From the NCBI GenBank assembly GCA_002478565.1, contig DLPC01000019.1, positions 35,154 through 99,153 of the forward strand: 64,000 nt of DNA. Reading direction: 5' to 3'. The stretch comes from Flavobacteriales bacterium UBA7468. GTDB lineage: Bacteria; Bacteroidota; Bacteroidia; Flavobacteriales_D; Crocinitomicaceae. Each line of letters opens with the position of its first letter. Positions within the stretch are counted from its first letter, which is position 1. The notes under the pieces were generated by a model, which had not been told where the DNA came from, ran no database searches, and was given only the letters and a program-made list of their open reading frames with translations. Shown piece by piece: positions 38,098 through 47,684 of this stretch. The translations under genes were made by a program, and so were the position numbers.

Positions 38098-38859
38098 CTA
38101 ATTTTCTTTGCTTTTTGTAACCATATCTGTAAAACTCTTCGCTGCATTTGTAATGTCTGATGGTAATAATACGATTGTTGTGGTGTTGTTATCTATACCA
38201 ATTTCAGAGAGCATTTGCATGCGGCGCAGCTCTACGGCTATAGGGCTGTTCTCCATTTCTTTGGCGCCTTGTGTCAGTTTAATTGAAGACTCGAGTTCTG
38301 CTTCAGCCTTTACTATTCGGGCTCTTTTTTCACGAATGGCCTCAGCCTCACGAGCCATAGCACGTTGCATCCCTTCCGGAATCTCGACGTCTTTCATCTC
38401 AACCATCTGAATTTTCACACCCCAAGGTTCGGTAGTTTGATCTACAATCTTTTGAAGCGTTCCGTTGATCTTCTCTCGTTCGCGGAGCACTTCATCCAAG
38501 GTATGCTGCCCAATAATGTTGCGCAGCGCTGAAACAGCAAACTGATAAACAGCCAAATTATAATTAGCTACCTTAATGATTGAATTCTCAGGATGTACAA
38601 TCATGTACCACAACACTGCGTTCACCTTGATAGTCACGCTATCTTTAGTGATGGTCTCTTGCTGTTCGAGGTCTACGGTTTGGGTTCTGATATCCACCTT
38701 TTGCTGCGTTTCAATCAAAGGAATCAACCAATACAAGCCAGGACCCTTCACTGTTTTAAAACGCCCCAATCTAAAAACAATAGCACGTTGATACTCTTGG
38801 GCAATTCTAAGTCCGGAAATAAGAATCGCTGCGATGATAATGAGGATAGGAGGTAGCAT
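38098..38859 (-). CDS. Slipin family (SPFH/Band 7) membrane protein
   Basis: A 253-residue SPFH protein with an N-terminal membrane anchor (ILIIIAAILISGLRIAQEYQ), the characteristic RAIVFRLGRFKTVKGPGLYWLIPLIE, a Band 7 core (VTIKVNAVLWYMIVHPENSIIKVANY) and a coiled-coil tail rich in Ala/Glu. Slipins form large membrane-bound cages or microdomains; NfeD partners are usual in some phyla but none is adjacent here. Single minus-strand gene. Confidence 0.93.
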   Translation of the reverse strand: MLPPILIIIAAILISGLRIAQEYQRAIVFRLGRFKTVKGPGLYWLIPLIETQQKVDIRTQTVDLEQQETITKDSVTIKVNAVLWYMIVHPENSIIKVANYNLAVYQFAVSALRNIIGQHTLDEVLREREKINGTLQKIVDQTTEPWGVKIQMVEMKDVEIPEGMQRAMAREAEAIREKRARIVKAEAELESSIKLTQGAKEMENSPIAVELRRMQMLSEIGIDNNTTTIVLLPSDITNAAKSFTDMVTKSKEN

Positions 38860-38924
38860 GCTGATTTAATTATTTTAAATTAAAGTTACATTTATTTGTT
38901 CACTTCGTATGACTTAATTGAAAT

Positions 38925-39206
38925 ATGAAATCAAATCAAAAAATCACCCGCTATCTCTATGCCGGATTCACCTTATTTGGCATCTACAAACTCTTTTCAG
39001 GCAATTTTGGAGAGGCCGCTATGCATCTTGGTATTGCTTTGGCTTTTGATCCCTTTGATCAAACTGTTACTTGGAAAGAAAGACCTTTTTGGCAACGCTT
39101 GTGGCTAATCATGCACCTCGCTTGTTGTGCTGCGGCTTTCGGATTCGAAATCGGCACCAATGATTCCCTTCATCAAGGCTTCGGTGATGGGTTTAATAAG
39201 AGGTAG
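38925..39206 (+). CDS. Small hypothetical membrane protein
   Basis: A 93-residue protein with two moderately hydrophobic segments (YAGFTLFGIYKLFSGNFGEAAMHLGIALAF and LWLIMHLACCAAAFGFEIG). It is divergent from slipin and convergent with the thioredoxin gene, ending 2 bases before it. I do not recognise a family. Confidence 0.6.
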   Translation: MKSNQKITRYLYAGFTLFGIYKLFSGNFGEAAMHLGIALAFDPFDQTVTWKERPFWQRLWLIMHLACCAAAFGFEIGTNDSLHQGFGDGFNKR

Positions 39207-39208
39207 GA

Positions 39209-39571
39209 TCACCCTTTCACCGCCCCCAATTCCTTCTCAATAATTTCTTTCAAAGTGCCTTTAGGCAAAGCGCCTGCTTGCATCATGGGTTGTTTATCAA
39301 GTGGAATAAATAACATGCTTGGTATACTCCTGATTTGAAAAACTGCGGATAATTCTTGTTCTACTTCAGTATCTACTTTATAAATAACAACATCAGGGTA
39401 TTCGTTGCTCAATTCCTCCAAGATAGGCGCAACCATCTTACAAGGCCCACACCAATCAGCATAAAAGTCGATGATGGCTGGTTTTGCGCCTTTGAATTTC
39501 CATTCTTTTTCTGTGGTGTAATCAAATATTTCGTCAAGAAACATTTGGTTGGTAAGTTGAATTGTTGGCAT
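39209..39571 (-). CDS. trxA: Thioredoxin
   Basis: A 120-residue cytoplasmic thioredoxin with the active site DWCGPCK and the cis-proline RSIPSMLFIP. No signal peptide is present. It starts MPTIQLTNQMFLDEIFDY. It can reduce protein disulfides, and could serve the thioredoxin-dependent ArsC encoded 7 kb to the left, though that link is only biochemical plausibility. Confidence 0.95.
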   Translation of the reverse strand: MPTIQLTNQMFLDEIFDYTTEKEWKFKGAKPAIIDFYADWCGPCKMVAPILEELSNEYPDVVIYKVDTEVEQELSAVFQIRSIPSMLFIPLDKQPMMQAGALPKGTLKEIIEKELGAVKG

Positions 39572-39635
39572 AAGTTCAATTTTAAAGCAAAGTTACTTTC
39601 ATAACAATCAACGGAGTGTAACTCAGGTTGCAGCC

Positions 39636-40304
39636 CTATTTAAGCGCCCATTCGTTGATTTGTGGATTCTCCAAATGTAATACAAGTGGTTTTTGGTATT
39701 GGCTAGCAGCAATCATAGCGGCACCAATTTGGCGCGTAGAGCTTACGTTTTTACTTTTTTTAAGCAAGCCATAAAAAGGACGCATGATTTTATAAATTGT
39801 ATTGTACCAACTTGTCGCAGACTGTATGCCATCTTCTGGTAGAATAAGTCCTGGCCTGAAAAGAAATACTTTATTAAAGCCCTTTTGAATCAAGTAATTT
39901 TCTGTTTTTCCTTTGATATTTGCCCAGAGCTGACGGCTATTTTCTGCACTCGAAGTACCTGTACCAGATACATAACAGAAGGTCATGTCGGGATTATTTT
40001 GATGGCAAATATCAGCCAGTAACTGTGTATACACGAACGTTTTGAGTTCAAATTCCTCCTTAGAAACCCCCAGTGAAGAAATGCCCATGCAATGAAAACA
40101 GGCATCGACTTTTTCTAATTGAGTTTGTATTGAAACCATATTCGAAAAATCAGACAAAAGTAATTCTTTAACTTTTGGATTTGAAATACCTGAAGATCTG
40201 CGGGTTAACAAGGTTATTTTTGTAACAGAATCATCTTTCAAGCAACTTAATAATACTCCTTTACCAACCATTCCGGTGGCACCTGTAATCAATACGTGTG
40301 ACAT
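39636..40304 (-). CDS. NAD(P)-binding Rossmann-fold protein (NmrA/HTATIP2-like)
   Basis: A 222-residue short-chain type protein with the dinucleotide-binding GATGMVGKG at the N-terminus. The middle CMGISSLGVSKEEFE and YVSGTGTSSAENSRQLWANIKGKTENYL (a YxxxK-like arrangement is not clear) fit the HTATIP2/epimerase-like oxidoreductases. The C-terminal half is variable. Substrate unknown. The next gene is 8 bases upstream. Confidence 0.85.
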   Translation of the reverse strand: MSHVLITGATGMVGKGVLLSCLKDDSVTKITLLTRRSSGISNPKVKELLLSDFSNMVSIQTQLEKVDACFHCMGISSLGVSKEEFELKTFVYTQLLADICHQNNPDMTFCYVSGTGTSSAENSRQLWANIKGKTENYLIQKGFNKVFLFRPGLILPEDGIQSATSWYNTIYKIMRPFYGLLKKSKNVSSTRQIGAAMIAASQYQKPLVLHLENPQINEWALK

Positions 40305-40312
40305 ATTAGCAA

Positions 40313-40645
40313 TTAAAATGAATGTTCATGATAACGCGTTACTTCAGCAATCATGCTGTGATAATATTTATACCAGCGGTTCATCCCAAGCACTTTGGCT
40401 TCTTGATGAATTGGGTGCTGAGCCCATTGCTGAATCGCTTCTTTACTTTCCCAATAACTGATAAAAGTTCCTCGACCATCATGCTTCATGCTTTCATAGC
40501 CTAAAAACCCTGGAATTTGCTTCACTAATTCTAAGGTTTGTAAGTCATAGGCTTCGTATCCTTCTAAATCATCGGATAAAAAGTAATTGAAAATTGAGGC
40601 GTAAAACGGCGTTTGGGGCGGAGTAGGGGTTTGCCAATTAATCAT
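40313..40645 (-). CDS. Antibiotic biosynthesis monooxygenase-like (ABM) domain protein
   Basis: A 110-residue dimeric alpha-beta barrel type protein: FYASIFNYFLSDDLEGYEAYDLQTLELVKQIPGFLGYESMK and SYWESKEAIQQWAQHPIHQEAKVLG are characteristic of the ABM family, small oxygen-dependent cofactor-less monooxygenases or related stress proteins. The C-terminal WYKYYHSMIAEVTRYHE is typical. It is upstream of the NAD(P)-binding gene by 8 bases, suggesting joint expression. Confidence 0.85.
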   Translation of the reverse strand: MINWQTPTPPQTPFYASIFNYFLSDDLEGYEAYDLQTLELVKQIPGFLGYESMKHDGRGTFISYWESKEAIQQWAQHPIHQEAKVLGMNRWYKYYHSMIAEVTRYHEHSF

Positions 40646-40692
40646 AGTTAAAGTTAACTTTTTAAGTTCTAATTGTGGTGAACTCGCCTAAA

Positions 40693-41058
40693 TTAAACGA
40701 GTTGAATTGCCGTATTAATCACACATCTCAACACCTCTAAATCCAAATCACCGAATCTTTTAAAACTGATGCAATAACCTGTTACTTTTGCTTTGCCAAT
40801 TCCTAAACAAGCTGTTTGCAGATCTAGTTTACCTCGGATACCCAACAAATAAAGCGAAAATCCTGCTTGAGTTGCGGCTATACCAATTTGAAAATGCGTC
40901 TTTTTCTGGCCGTTTGCATAAGTTTGTTCAAAAGAACCATAGCCATAAGTTGGATTGGTAACTTGCTTACCTTGTTCATTCTTCCCATCATGAAAACTAC
41001 GTTCTAAATGAGGAAATTCGGTATCCATCCAGTTTAAAATTGACGTTAACTCTTTCAT
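40693..41058 (-). CDS. DUF1801-like domain protein
   Basis: A 121-residue cytoplasmic protein resembling the DUF1801/YdhG fold: the N-terminal LNWMDTEFPHLERSFHDG, central FQIGIAATQAGFSLYLLGIRG and C-terminal GKAKVTGYCISFKRFGDLDLEVL fit that small iron-chaperone-like family. The exact biochemical role is not established. It stands alone on the minus strand. Confidence 0.7.
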   Translation of the reverse strand: MKELTSILNWMDTEFPHLERSFHDGKNEQGKQVTNPTYGYGSFEQTYANGQKKTHFQIGIAATQAGFSLYLLGIRGKLDLQTACLGIGKAKVTGYCISFKRFGDLDLEVLRCVINTAIQLV

Positions 41059-41148
41059 TTAATGATTTTTGAGTAGGCTGGATATTTGATCCAATACAAT
41101 GGTGTTTTCATCAGTTTGAATGTCACACTTATTCACAACAAAAATTGT

Positions 41149-41694
41149 TTAGTGTTGAATCAATTTTAGCACTTCTTTTGCTTGGTTGATATGGCGAGTC
41201 TCGTGTGTCACAATAATATCAAAAGCTGTGGCAAGCTTGTATACAATAACCTTGCTTGCTGGCGAATGAATGACCGCGTTCCGAGATATAAGGTCTGCTG
41301 CATTATCAAAGGCCTTTTTTAACTTTTCTTGATGCGCAACAAATTTGTCAATAATATCAGCCGAAACAAGACTATGTTGGGGTTCCCAAATTGGAAAAGT
41401 CTTCATTTTTTTGTTTCTGCTTGGCTCAACAGAGTTCAGGACAAATTTTCCGAAAAAGCGCACGATAAAAGAGAATTTGGCATGAAAAGGGGCTTGATAC
41501 GTTTTGTTATTTAACTCAGTTAGTATCGGGAAATAACTTTCGTTAATAACTATCAAATGGGCTAAATTCTGTGCGATACTCCAAGTACTTGAATTAGGTT
41601 GAAGATTGAGCGTCTCCTCGTTTAAATTTGAAAATAATTCTTGGACCAAGTTTGTATTTTGATCGATTATATCCTTCCAGTTTAAATGTTCCAT
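41149..41694 (-). CDS. DinB-superfamily (DfsB-like) metal-binding protein
   Basis: A 181-residue four-helix bundle of the DinB-like/YfiT superfamily (not the polymerase DinB). Conserved histidines are seen in NLAHLIVINESYF and at the C-terminus HETRHINQA, which would form a three-histidine metal site. Such proteins include thiol-dependent S-transferases for bacillithiol or mycothiol and are common stress proteins. Single minus-strand gene. Confidence 0.85.
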   Translation of the reverse strand: MEHLNWKDIIDQNTNLVQELFSNLNEETLNLQPNSSTWSIAQNLAHLIVINESYFPILTELNNKTYQAPFHAKFSFIVRFFGKFVLNSVEPSRNKKMKTFPIWEPQHSLVSADIIDKFVAHQEKLKKAFDNAADLISRNAVIHSPASKVIVYKLATAFDIIVTHETRHINQAKEVLKLIQH

Positions 41695-41827
41695 TTTAAA
41701 TAATTAATAATTCTTTCCTTTCACATGGGGTTCGAGCTATTTATCTTTGAAATTAATCAATTACTTTCTATCAATGTTCGAATAAATAAGAAAAGTAAAA
41801 TCTGAGAAAACACTTATCTTTGGTTCA

Positions 41828-42904
41828 ATGCAGCTCCAACAAATTACTTTTACACGATTTTTAGCAGCAATTTCAATTGTTTTCTTGCACTTTGGCTTGT
41901 TTACATGGCCAATGAACAGCGGCAAGCTTTCACCTTTTGGTGGTGATTTAGTTGCTGCCATGAGTTATTTTTTCATATTATCCGGATTCGTCTTGGTGAT
42001 TTCCGTAGCAAAAAATAGCCAGCTTCCCGAGCAAATCCAAAGCGTTGAATTTTGGAAGCGTCGTGCTGCACGCATTGTACCTATGTATCTTTTGGCATTT
42101 TTCATATGCTTTGCTTTGTTCTTTCGCTATGATCCAAGTATTCCATTGAAATGGCAAACACAATCTTGGTATCATTCTATTTTCTTTTTACAAGCGTGGA
42201 AATACAAAATGGCGCTCGATGTCAATTATCCGTCTTGGTCCTTGTCCGTTGAGGCATTTTTCTATTTTATTTTTCCGTGGTTATATGCCAATTTGAAAAG
42301 TTTATCCAACAAACGTTTACTCTGGATTTCATTTATTGCCTGGATTTTTAATTACTATATTTTCCTCAGTTTAAAGGAAGAAAACGTCCCGAGTAATTTC
42401 TTGCACTTCTTTCCGCTCTTACACGTTGCTACTTTTTTATGCGGTATTTGTTTTGGTTTGCTCTTTGTCAAAAACTTTGAATGGTTGAAACAAAAAGCAA
42501 GAAAGTATATCCAAACGACAACAGTCATTGCCACGCTTTTGATACTTTACACAGCATATAAAAACTATGCCTTTCACGATGATCAACACAATGGCTTGCT
42601 TTCGCCGTATTACCTACTAGTTATCTTTAGCTTGGCATTAACAGAAGGGAAAATTGGCGGGTTTCTTTCGTCTAAGTTCATGGTTTTCTTAGGAGGCATG
42701 AGCTATTCGCTCTACATATTGCAGTTTCCAGTGTATGTCATCTGTCAAAAATATTTACCTTGGTTCAAAGACCAAAAACCTGAAGATATTTTCTTTCCAT
42801 ATCTGTTTGTTCTACTGATCACGGCTTCACTGACCTTCCTTTTTATCGAAAACCCCGCTCGAAAATGGTGGCTTTCTAGAAAGATGAATTTTTCAAAGAA
42901 ATAA
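41828..42904 (+). CDS. OafA/YrhL-type membrane acyltransferase
   Basis: A 358-residue polytopic acyltransferase (family 3): N-terminal LQQITFTRFLAAISIVFLHFG with the catalytic histidine, then a series of about ten membrane helices, with KFMVFLGGMSYSLYILQFPVY and the end LTFLFIENPARKW. These enzymes O-acetylate sugars of LPS, capsule or antibiotics. No glycosyltransferase genes surround it, so its target is unknown. It is 14 bases upstream of a VOC protein gene. Confidence 0.92.
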   Translation: MQLQQITFTRFLAAISIVFLHFGLFTWPMNSGKLSPFGGDLVAAMSYFFILSGFVLVISVAKNSQLPEQIQSVEFWKRRAARIVPMYLLAFFICFALFFRYDPSIPLKWQTQSWYHSIFFLQAWKYKMALDVNYPSWSLSVEAFFYFIFPWLYANLKSLSNKRLLWISFIAWIFNYYIFLSLKEENVPSNFLHFFPLLHVATFLCGICFGLLFVKNFEWLKQKARKYIQTTTVIATLLILYTAYKNYAFHDDQHNGLLSPYYLLVIFSLALTEGKIGGFLSSKFMVFLGGMSYSLYILQFPVYVICQKYLPWFKDQKPEDIFFPYLFVLLITASLTFLFIENPARKWWLSRKMNFSKK

Positions 42905-42918
42905 TACAAATTATTCAA

Positions 42919-43347
42919 ATGGCTACAACATTCTCAATTTGCCTTTGGCATCAAGACGCACGAGAAATGGCTCATTACTATCAACAAATATTCTCTGACT
43001 TTAAATTGCTCTCAGAGAACCCTATGGCTACAGTTTTTGAAATGAATGGTATTCGGATGATGTGCTTAAATAATGCTGCCCCTAACATCTCGTTCAATGA
43101 GAAAATTTCTTTAGTGCTCACTGTTGACACACAAGAAGAAATTGATACTTACTGGAATTATTTTACCAAAGAAGGAACAGCAGGGCAGTGCGGCTGGCTT
43201 GAAGACAAATACGGCGTGTCATGGCAAGTGGTCCCGCGTATTTTAGGCCAACTCATGACCAACCCTGAAACCGCCCCAAAAGCCACTTATGCTTTTATGC
43301 AAATGTCCAAGTTTGATATCGAGAAGTTAGAAGAGGCAGTGAGGTAA
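42919..43347 (+). CDS. VOC family (PhnB-like) protein
   Basis: A 142-residue PhnB/3-demethylubiquinone-type VOC protein: FSICLWHQDAREMAHYYQQIF, the repeated beta-alpha-beta-beta-beta module, and DKYGVSWQVVPRIL towards the C-terminus are diagnostic. The last segment LMTNPETAPKATYAFMQMSKFD matches the usual family ending. Function of the family members is mostly unknown. It follows the acyltransferase by 14 bases on the same strand. Confidence 0.9.
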   Translation: MATTFSICLWHQDAREMAHYYQQIFSDFKLLSENPMATVFEMNGIRMMCLNNAAPNISFNEKISLVLTVDTQEEIDTYWNYFTKEGTAGQCGWLEDKYGVSWQVVPRILGQLMTNPETAPKATYAFMQMSKFDIEKLEEAVR

Positions 43348-43351
43348 GCAA

Positions 43352-43534
43352 TCAAATTACTTGCACATTTTTACCCAAAGTTTTAAATCTCACTCCATTT
43401 TCCTGAATCACAGTCAAGGTTAAATGCCCGGTTTTGCTTAGGTGTAAGTCTGCAATCAATCCTGATTTCCCTTTGTGGGTTCCTGCTATAACATAGCAAT
43501 GCGCACCGTTTTTCAGGTCTTTGTTAGTGTTCAT
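43352..43534 (-). CDS. Small KOW-motif protein
   Basis: A 60-residue protein with a KOW-like core (GAHCYVIAGTHKGKSGLIADLHLSKTGHLTLTV), the RNA- or protein-binding SH3-like motif found in ribosomal proteins and NusG. It is too short for anything but one motif. It is convergent with the VOC gene. A free-standing KOW protein of unknown target. Confidence 0.7.
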   Translation of the reverse strand: MNTNKDLKNGAHCYVIAGTHKGKSGLIADLHLSKTGHLTLTVIQENGVRFKTLGKNVQVI

Positions 43535-43643
43535 TGGTGAGAAAATAGATTTTCAAGAGTAGTTAAAGATATTTCATTGAAGTCTCCAACGATTAAATCA
43601 GCACATGATAAATCCTGATTGCCCGAATTCGGGTTTTTGTTAC

Positions 43644-43868
43644 CTAAATAGCATTTCTAAATTTTTGAAAAGCATTCCCAAACAGCACCAATAGTAAAAT
43701 AAGTGTGTAGGTTTTATCCTGGCTCGGGGTCATTAAATAATCAGTGAAAAGAAATAGCACAGATAATCCGACTAAAACAAAATGAAAGGTTCTGTTTTTG
43801 GCCTTCACCAAAAATAGCAAAGTAAATACTACAGTGGCAAAAAGGATCGGGAGTAGGGAAGTAGACAT
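43644..43868 (-). CDS. Small hypothetical membrane protein
   Basis: A 74-residue protein with two to three hydrophobic helices: LLPILFATVVFTLLFLV, FVLVGLSVLFLFTDYLM and TLILLLVLFGNAF, separated by short basic loops. No family is recognised. It begins 3 bases after the end of the T9SS protein gene upstream on the same strand and could be co-transcribed. Confidence 0.6.
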   Translation of the reverse strand: MSTSLLPILFATVVFTLLFLVKAKNRTFHFVLVGLSVLFLFTDYLMTPSQDKTYTLILLLVLFGNAFQKFRNAI

Positions 43869-43871
43869 AAC

Positions 43872-44732
43872 TTATTGTTTTGATAATTTAATGGTTTCAA
43901 TCGCGCCATTTTCAAATTGAACGCTCAGAAAATAAATTCCATTTGTAAGCTGGCTAATATCAATATTATTTGAGGCGAATGGGATTTCGAAGCTTTGACC
44001 TTTAATGTCGTTCAATACTACAGATTTTAGCTGTTGCCCGTTGTTGAATTCAATATGAAAAATCCCATTAGATGACGGGTTAGGATAGACACTTAATCCA
44101 ATTTGATCAAGCACTAGTGATTTTACAAAAACTTGATTATTGTTACCCAGTGCAAAATATAAAACATCTAGTGTATCTAAATTGCTATTGATGTTATGTA
44201 TTGCAGTGTATTCAAAGGTTGCTGAATTCTGAGTTCTAAGTTCAATTGGTTCATGTGGGGTAACTCCTCCAACAAAAGCATCAAACCAACCGCTCGGATG
44301 CCAATCAGTGATGACACTATTGATTTTACATTGGTCTGCAAACAATGAATTATCCCAAGTAATACTTACGGGATACACTGGGTTGCTCATTTCAATCAAT
44401 GAGATATAAAGACTTTGACCTAGGCAATCTTCCTTTTTAATCTGTTTTTTGAGTTGCCCAACTTCTGTCAAAGAATTGTATTCATCCCATCCGAAGTTAT
44501 TTGGATACTCGAGTACAGAAATTCTCGCTTCAAATTGATTTGACCACGGCTGAGAAATGATATTGGTTTCTTGAAAGGAGACATCGATACTATCTGTTGC
44601 ATTTAAATCGTAGCCAAAGACTAATGTATCTTTCTGCCCCAAAGCATCTTCGAAGTATAATTCAAAACTAAATGTTTGACCGAAAGAAATATTGCTTAAG
44701 AAACCTAAAACTACGAGTACTATTTTTTTCAT
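43872..44732 (-). CDS. Secreted protein with T9SS type A sorting domain
   Basis: A 286-residue exported protein. The start at 44732 (MKKIVLVVLGFLSNISFGQ) gives a good signal peptide; the upstream in-frame ATG does not. Residues up to about 205 form an unrecognised beta-rich domain with two cysteines (EDCLGQ, DQCKIN) and WHPSGWFDAFVGG. The C-terminal SVYPNPSSNGIFHIEFNNG to the final ETIKLSKQ is a type A sorting domain (TIGR04183), so the protein is secreted by the type IX system. Function unknown. Confidence 0.85.
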   Translation of the reverse strand: MKKIVLVVLGFLSNISFGQTFSFELYFEDALGQKDTLVFGYDLNATDSIDVSFQETNIISQPWSNQFEARISVLEYPNNFGWDEYNSLTEVGQLKKQIKKEDCLGQSLYISLIEMSNPVYPVSITWDNSLFADQCKINSVITDWHPSGWFDAFVGGVTPHEPIELRTQNSATFEYTAIHNINSNLDTLDVLYFALGNNNQVFVKSLVLDQIGLSVYPNPSSNGIFHIEFNNGQQLKSVVLNDIKGQSFEIPFASNNIDISQLTNGIYFLSVQFENGAIETIKLSKQ

Positions 44733-44931
44733 TTGATTTATGTTTTTAATCAACGTGTAATATAAAGTATTCTAAATTAAGCAAATAAAATGACAAGCTC
44801 TTTAGTCAAGTTAAGAAAGGCTCATTAATCAAAAAATTGTAGAACATGTTCTATAAATTAAGTAGACTGCGTGCTTTTAAAGCGCTCAGACAAACATTAA
44901 CGTGCTCATATTGTTTATCTTAGTTGAGGTT

Positions 44932-47562
44932 ATGCAATTAAAATTCTATATGCGTTTGCTTTCATTTTTTCTGATGTTGATTTTTGTGAGCTCAAGTCTA
45001 GCACAGGCTACTTTGCAAAATAATAATTGGATGGTTGGTGGAACAAATGTCGGATTCGGTATTCCGCCAACGCCAGGTCCATCTTTAAACTTTTCAAATT
45101 GTACACCAACCGTTTTAAATAATGCCCCGGGCGCGCAATTCGAAGGCCAAACTGCTATTTCAGATCCAAACACGGGCGCACTTCTTTTCTACAGTAGCGG
45201 CAGCCAAGTCAGAAATGCACTTGGTCAAGTGATGACCAATGGCAACCTAGTCGCTACCTCCAATAGCATATCGCAAAACCTTATTGTCAAAAAACCAGGA
45301 TCCTCCACGCTCTATTATCTTTTTACACCAGAAACACAAGCCGGAGCTATCGTTAGTACCACAAACCCTGGAATCAATGGCTTCAGTTATTCGATCATCG
45401 ATATGTCGCTTGCTGGCGGTTTAGGAGCTGTAGTTTCTAATGGGAATTTATTACAACCATTTCAAAACTGCGAAATGGTCACAGGTGTTTACCATCAAAA
45501 TGGTCAAGATATTTGGATAATCGGTCATAAATTTGGGAGCAACACCTTTTTTGCTTACCTCCTGACATCGGCCGGAGTAAATAATACACCTGTTTATTCA
45601 AGTGTAGGCCCAACCATCGTCACTCCTGGATCTAACAATTATGCCAATTCAAATTACGACGCCGTTGGTGAATTAAAAGCTTCTCCGAACGGTCAAAAAC
45701 TTGCATTCACAACATTTTATAACGGGTACACCTGTTTATTCAATTTTAATAAAACTAACGGTGCAATTACAAATCCGATTCCTCTCAATTTGGGATCAGC
45801 TGGTTACGGCGTTTCGTTTTCTCCCGACAACACAAAGCTATATTTTTCAAGAGTAGATCCTTCTCAAGGAGGGGTTAGTTTTCTGAACAATGGTTCCATT
45901 GTTCAGTTCGATATTACATCCAATTCTCAAGCTACAATTCAGGCGTCAATGTATGTCGTGTATAGCTCACCAACAGGATTTAGAAGCCTGAAATTAGGTC
46001 CAAATGGGAAATTATATGCTGCTAGAACTACCTTAACTGCAGGTGGCAACGGATCGTCATATTTGGCCGTAATCAACAATCCTAATTTAGCAGGTGCTGC
46101 TTGTAATTTTGTCAATGACGGTGTATTCATCGGACTCAACCGAGGAAGATGGGGACTCAATAATGTCATCGAGGACAGCTATACTTGCGGAAATTTTAAT
46201 TTTACTTTAGGCCCAGACATCAACAAATGCCCCGGAGCCACAATCACTATATCCGCCCCTTCAAATCAGGCAATTTATCAATGGAACACTAGTGCGAATT
46301 CTCAAAGTATAACAGTTACCCAACCAGGCACTTATTGGGTAACTGTTTCAGGACCAAATGGCACCGGAAGTGACACAATAGTTGTCAATGATTTTGCTGC
46401 ACCTACCGTAACAATAAATGGCGATGCCTACATTTGCCCCAATTCAAATACAGAACTAATGGCGAGCCCTAATTTTGTGAGTTATGTATGGAATAGTGGG
46501 CAACAACTGCAAAACATTGTAGTAGGTCCGGGATCTTATATTGTAACAGCAACAGATGTCAATGGTTGTAATGCTACGGATACTTTTGTCATTAATGCTT
46601 GGCCAAATCCACAAATCGAAATTATTGGTGATACTTCTGTTTGTCTTGGTAGTACCACGGTGCTAACTGCCAGTTCAAATTTTACAAATTACCTATGGAA
46701 CAATGGCTCTCCAACCCAAAATAATTTAGTTAGCTCGGGCATTTATTGGGTCACCGCCACCGATACTAATGGTTGTGAGGCTATTGATACAATCACCGTT
46801 ACCGAGCTTCCACTTCCAGCAATCATCCTGCTCGGAACCAATTTTGTATGTACCGGGCAACAAACTCCTTTTGAGGCAAACGCAGGCTTTGACACATATA
46901 TTTGGTCTAATGGTGCAAATAGTCCAAATACAAATCTAGGAAGTGGTTTAAATACATTAACTGTTATAGATAGCGCTGGTTGTCAAGCGACGGATAGTGT
47001 ATTCATTTACGAAACGGCTCCTATTGCCAATATTTCAACTCAAAATAGCTCAACCATATACAGCGACCCTATCCAGTTACTGAGCAATACCGTAGCTGGT
47101 CTTTTTCCAGTCTCCTCTTGGTATTGGAATTTTGGCGATGGGAATACGAGTAATTTAGAAAATCCTGTTCATCAATACCAGCAAAGTGGTGTTTATAACA
47201 TTGAACTGATAGTCACCGATGAACTTGGCTGTACTGACACTACGAGCTATCAGATTCAATTTGATGCTGAATTTGTTTACTACATTCCAAATACCTTTAC
47301 GCCAGATGGAAATGAAATCAATCAGATTTTCTTACCTATTTTCTCCAACAGCATAAACCCTGAAAATTACAGGCTCAGCATTTACAATAGGTGGGGGGAG
47401 GTTATTTTTGAATCTTTAAATCCAGCAAATGGTTGGGATGGATCTTACGGTAATGATAAAAAGCCTTGCCAACCCGGAATTTACACCTATGTTGTTACTT
47501 ATCGCATTCCAAACGAAAATCAAAGCAGAACCATCTCTGGGCACGTCAATTTGATTCGGTAA
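44932..47562 (+). CDS. Large secreted protein with PKD domain and gliding-motility-type C-terminal domain
   Basis: An 876-residue secreted protein. The signal peptide is preceded by MQLKFYMRLLS, with the ATG at 44950 an alternative start. Residues about 30-420 form a beta-propeller-like region (SPNGQKLAFTTFYNGYTCLFN, FSPDNTKLYFSRVD), followed by four repeats of about 80 residues each with a conserved W-N/S-G and TDTNGC pattern (Ig-like SprB-type repeats), a PKD domain (WNFGDGNTSNLENPVHQY) and a type B C-terminal domain (TFTPDGNEINQIF, YNRWGEVIFES, NGWDGSYGN). Type B CTD proteins are T9SS-secreted adhesins or gliding components. Single gene on the plus strand. Confidence 0.92.
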   Translation: MQLKFYMRLLSFFLMLIFVSSSLAQATLQNNNWMVGGTNVGFGIPPTPGPSLNFSNCTPTVLNNAPGAQFEGQTAISDPNTGALLFYSSGSQVRNALGQVMTNGNLVATSNSISQNLIVKKPGSSTLYYLFTPETQAGAIVSTTNPGINGFSYSIIDMSLAGGLGAVVSNGNLLQPFQNCEMVTGVYHQNGQDIWIIGHKFGSNTFFAYLLTSAGVNNTPVYSSVGPTIVTPGSNNYANSNYDAVGELKASPNGQKLAFTTFYNGYTCLFNFNKTNGAITNPIPLNLGSAGYGVSFSPDNTKLYFSRVDPSQGGVSFLNNGSIVQFDITSNSQATIQASMYVVYSSPTGFRSLKLGPNGKLYAARTTLTAGGNGSSYLAVINNPNLAGAACNFVNDGVFIGLNRGRWGLNNVIEDSYTCGNFNFTLGPDINKCPGATITISAPSNQAIYQWNTSANSQSITVTQPGTYWVTVSGPNGTGSDTIVVNDFAAPTVTINGDAYICPNSNTELMASPNFVSYVWNSGQQLQNIVVGPGSYIVTATDVNGCNATDTFVINAWPNPQIEIIGDTSVCLGSTTVLTASSNFTNYLWNNGSPTQNNLVSSGIYWVTATDTNGCEAIDTITVTELPLPAIILLGTNFVCTGQQTPFEANAGFDTYIWSNGANSPNTNLGSGLNTLTVIDSAGCQATDSVFIYETAPIANISTQNSSTIYSDPIQLLSNTVAGLFPVSSWYWNFGDGNTSNLENPVHQYQQSGVYNIELIVTDELGCTDTTSYQIQFDAEFVYYIPNTFTPDGNEINQIFLPIFSNSINPENYRLSIYNRWGEVIFESLNPANGWDGSYGNDKKPCQPGIYTYVVTYRIPNENQSRTISGHVNLIR

Positions 47563-47684
47563 ATTGATTGAAACAAACTTCAAAAATCTACGACTCATTT
47601 ACATCAAGACACTTATTGAAAGTACATTTGATGACAGTTCGATCAATTATCGCTTAAAAAAAGCAACTACCGTTTTGTTCCACA

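Noticed and set aside
41149..41694. DinB naming suggesting a second Y-family polymerase
   Set aside because: The protein is a four-helix DinB/YfiT-type metal-binding protein with no polymerase motifs; only the name is shared with dinB at 15495.
43622..43638. CCCGAATTCGGG followed by TTTTT as an intrinsic terminator
   Set aside because: The T run points along the plus strand but no plus-strand gene ends nearby; genes on both sides read minus. The four-base-pair stem is weak.
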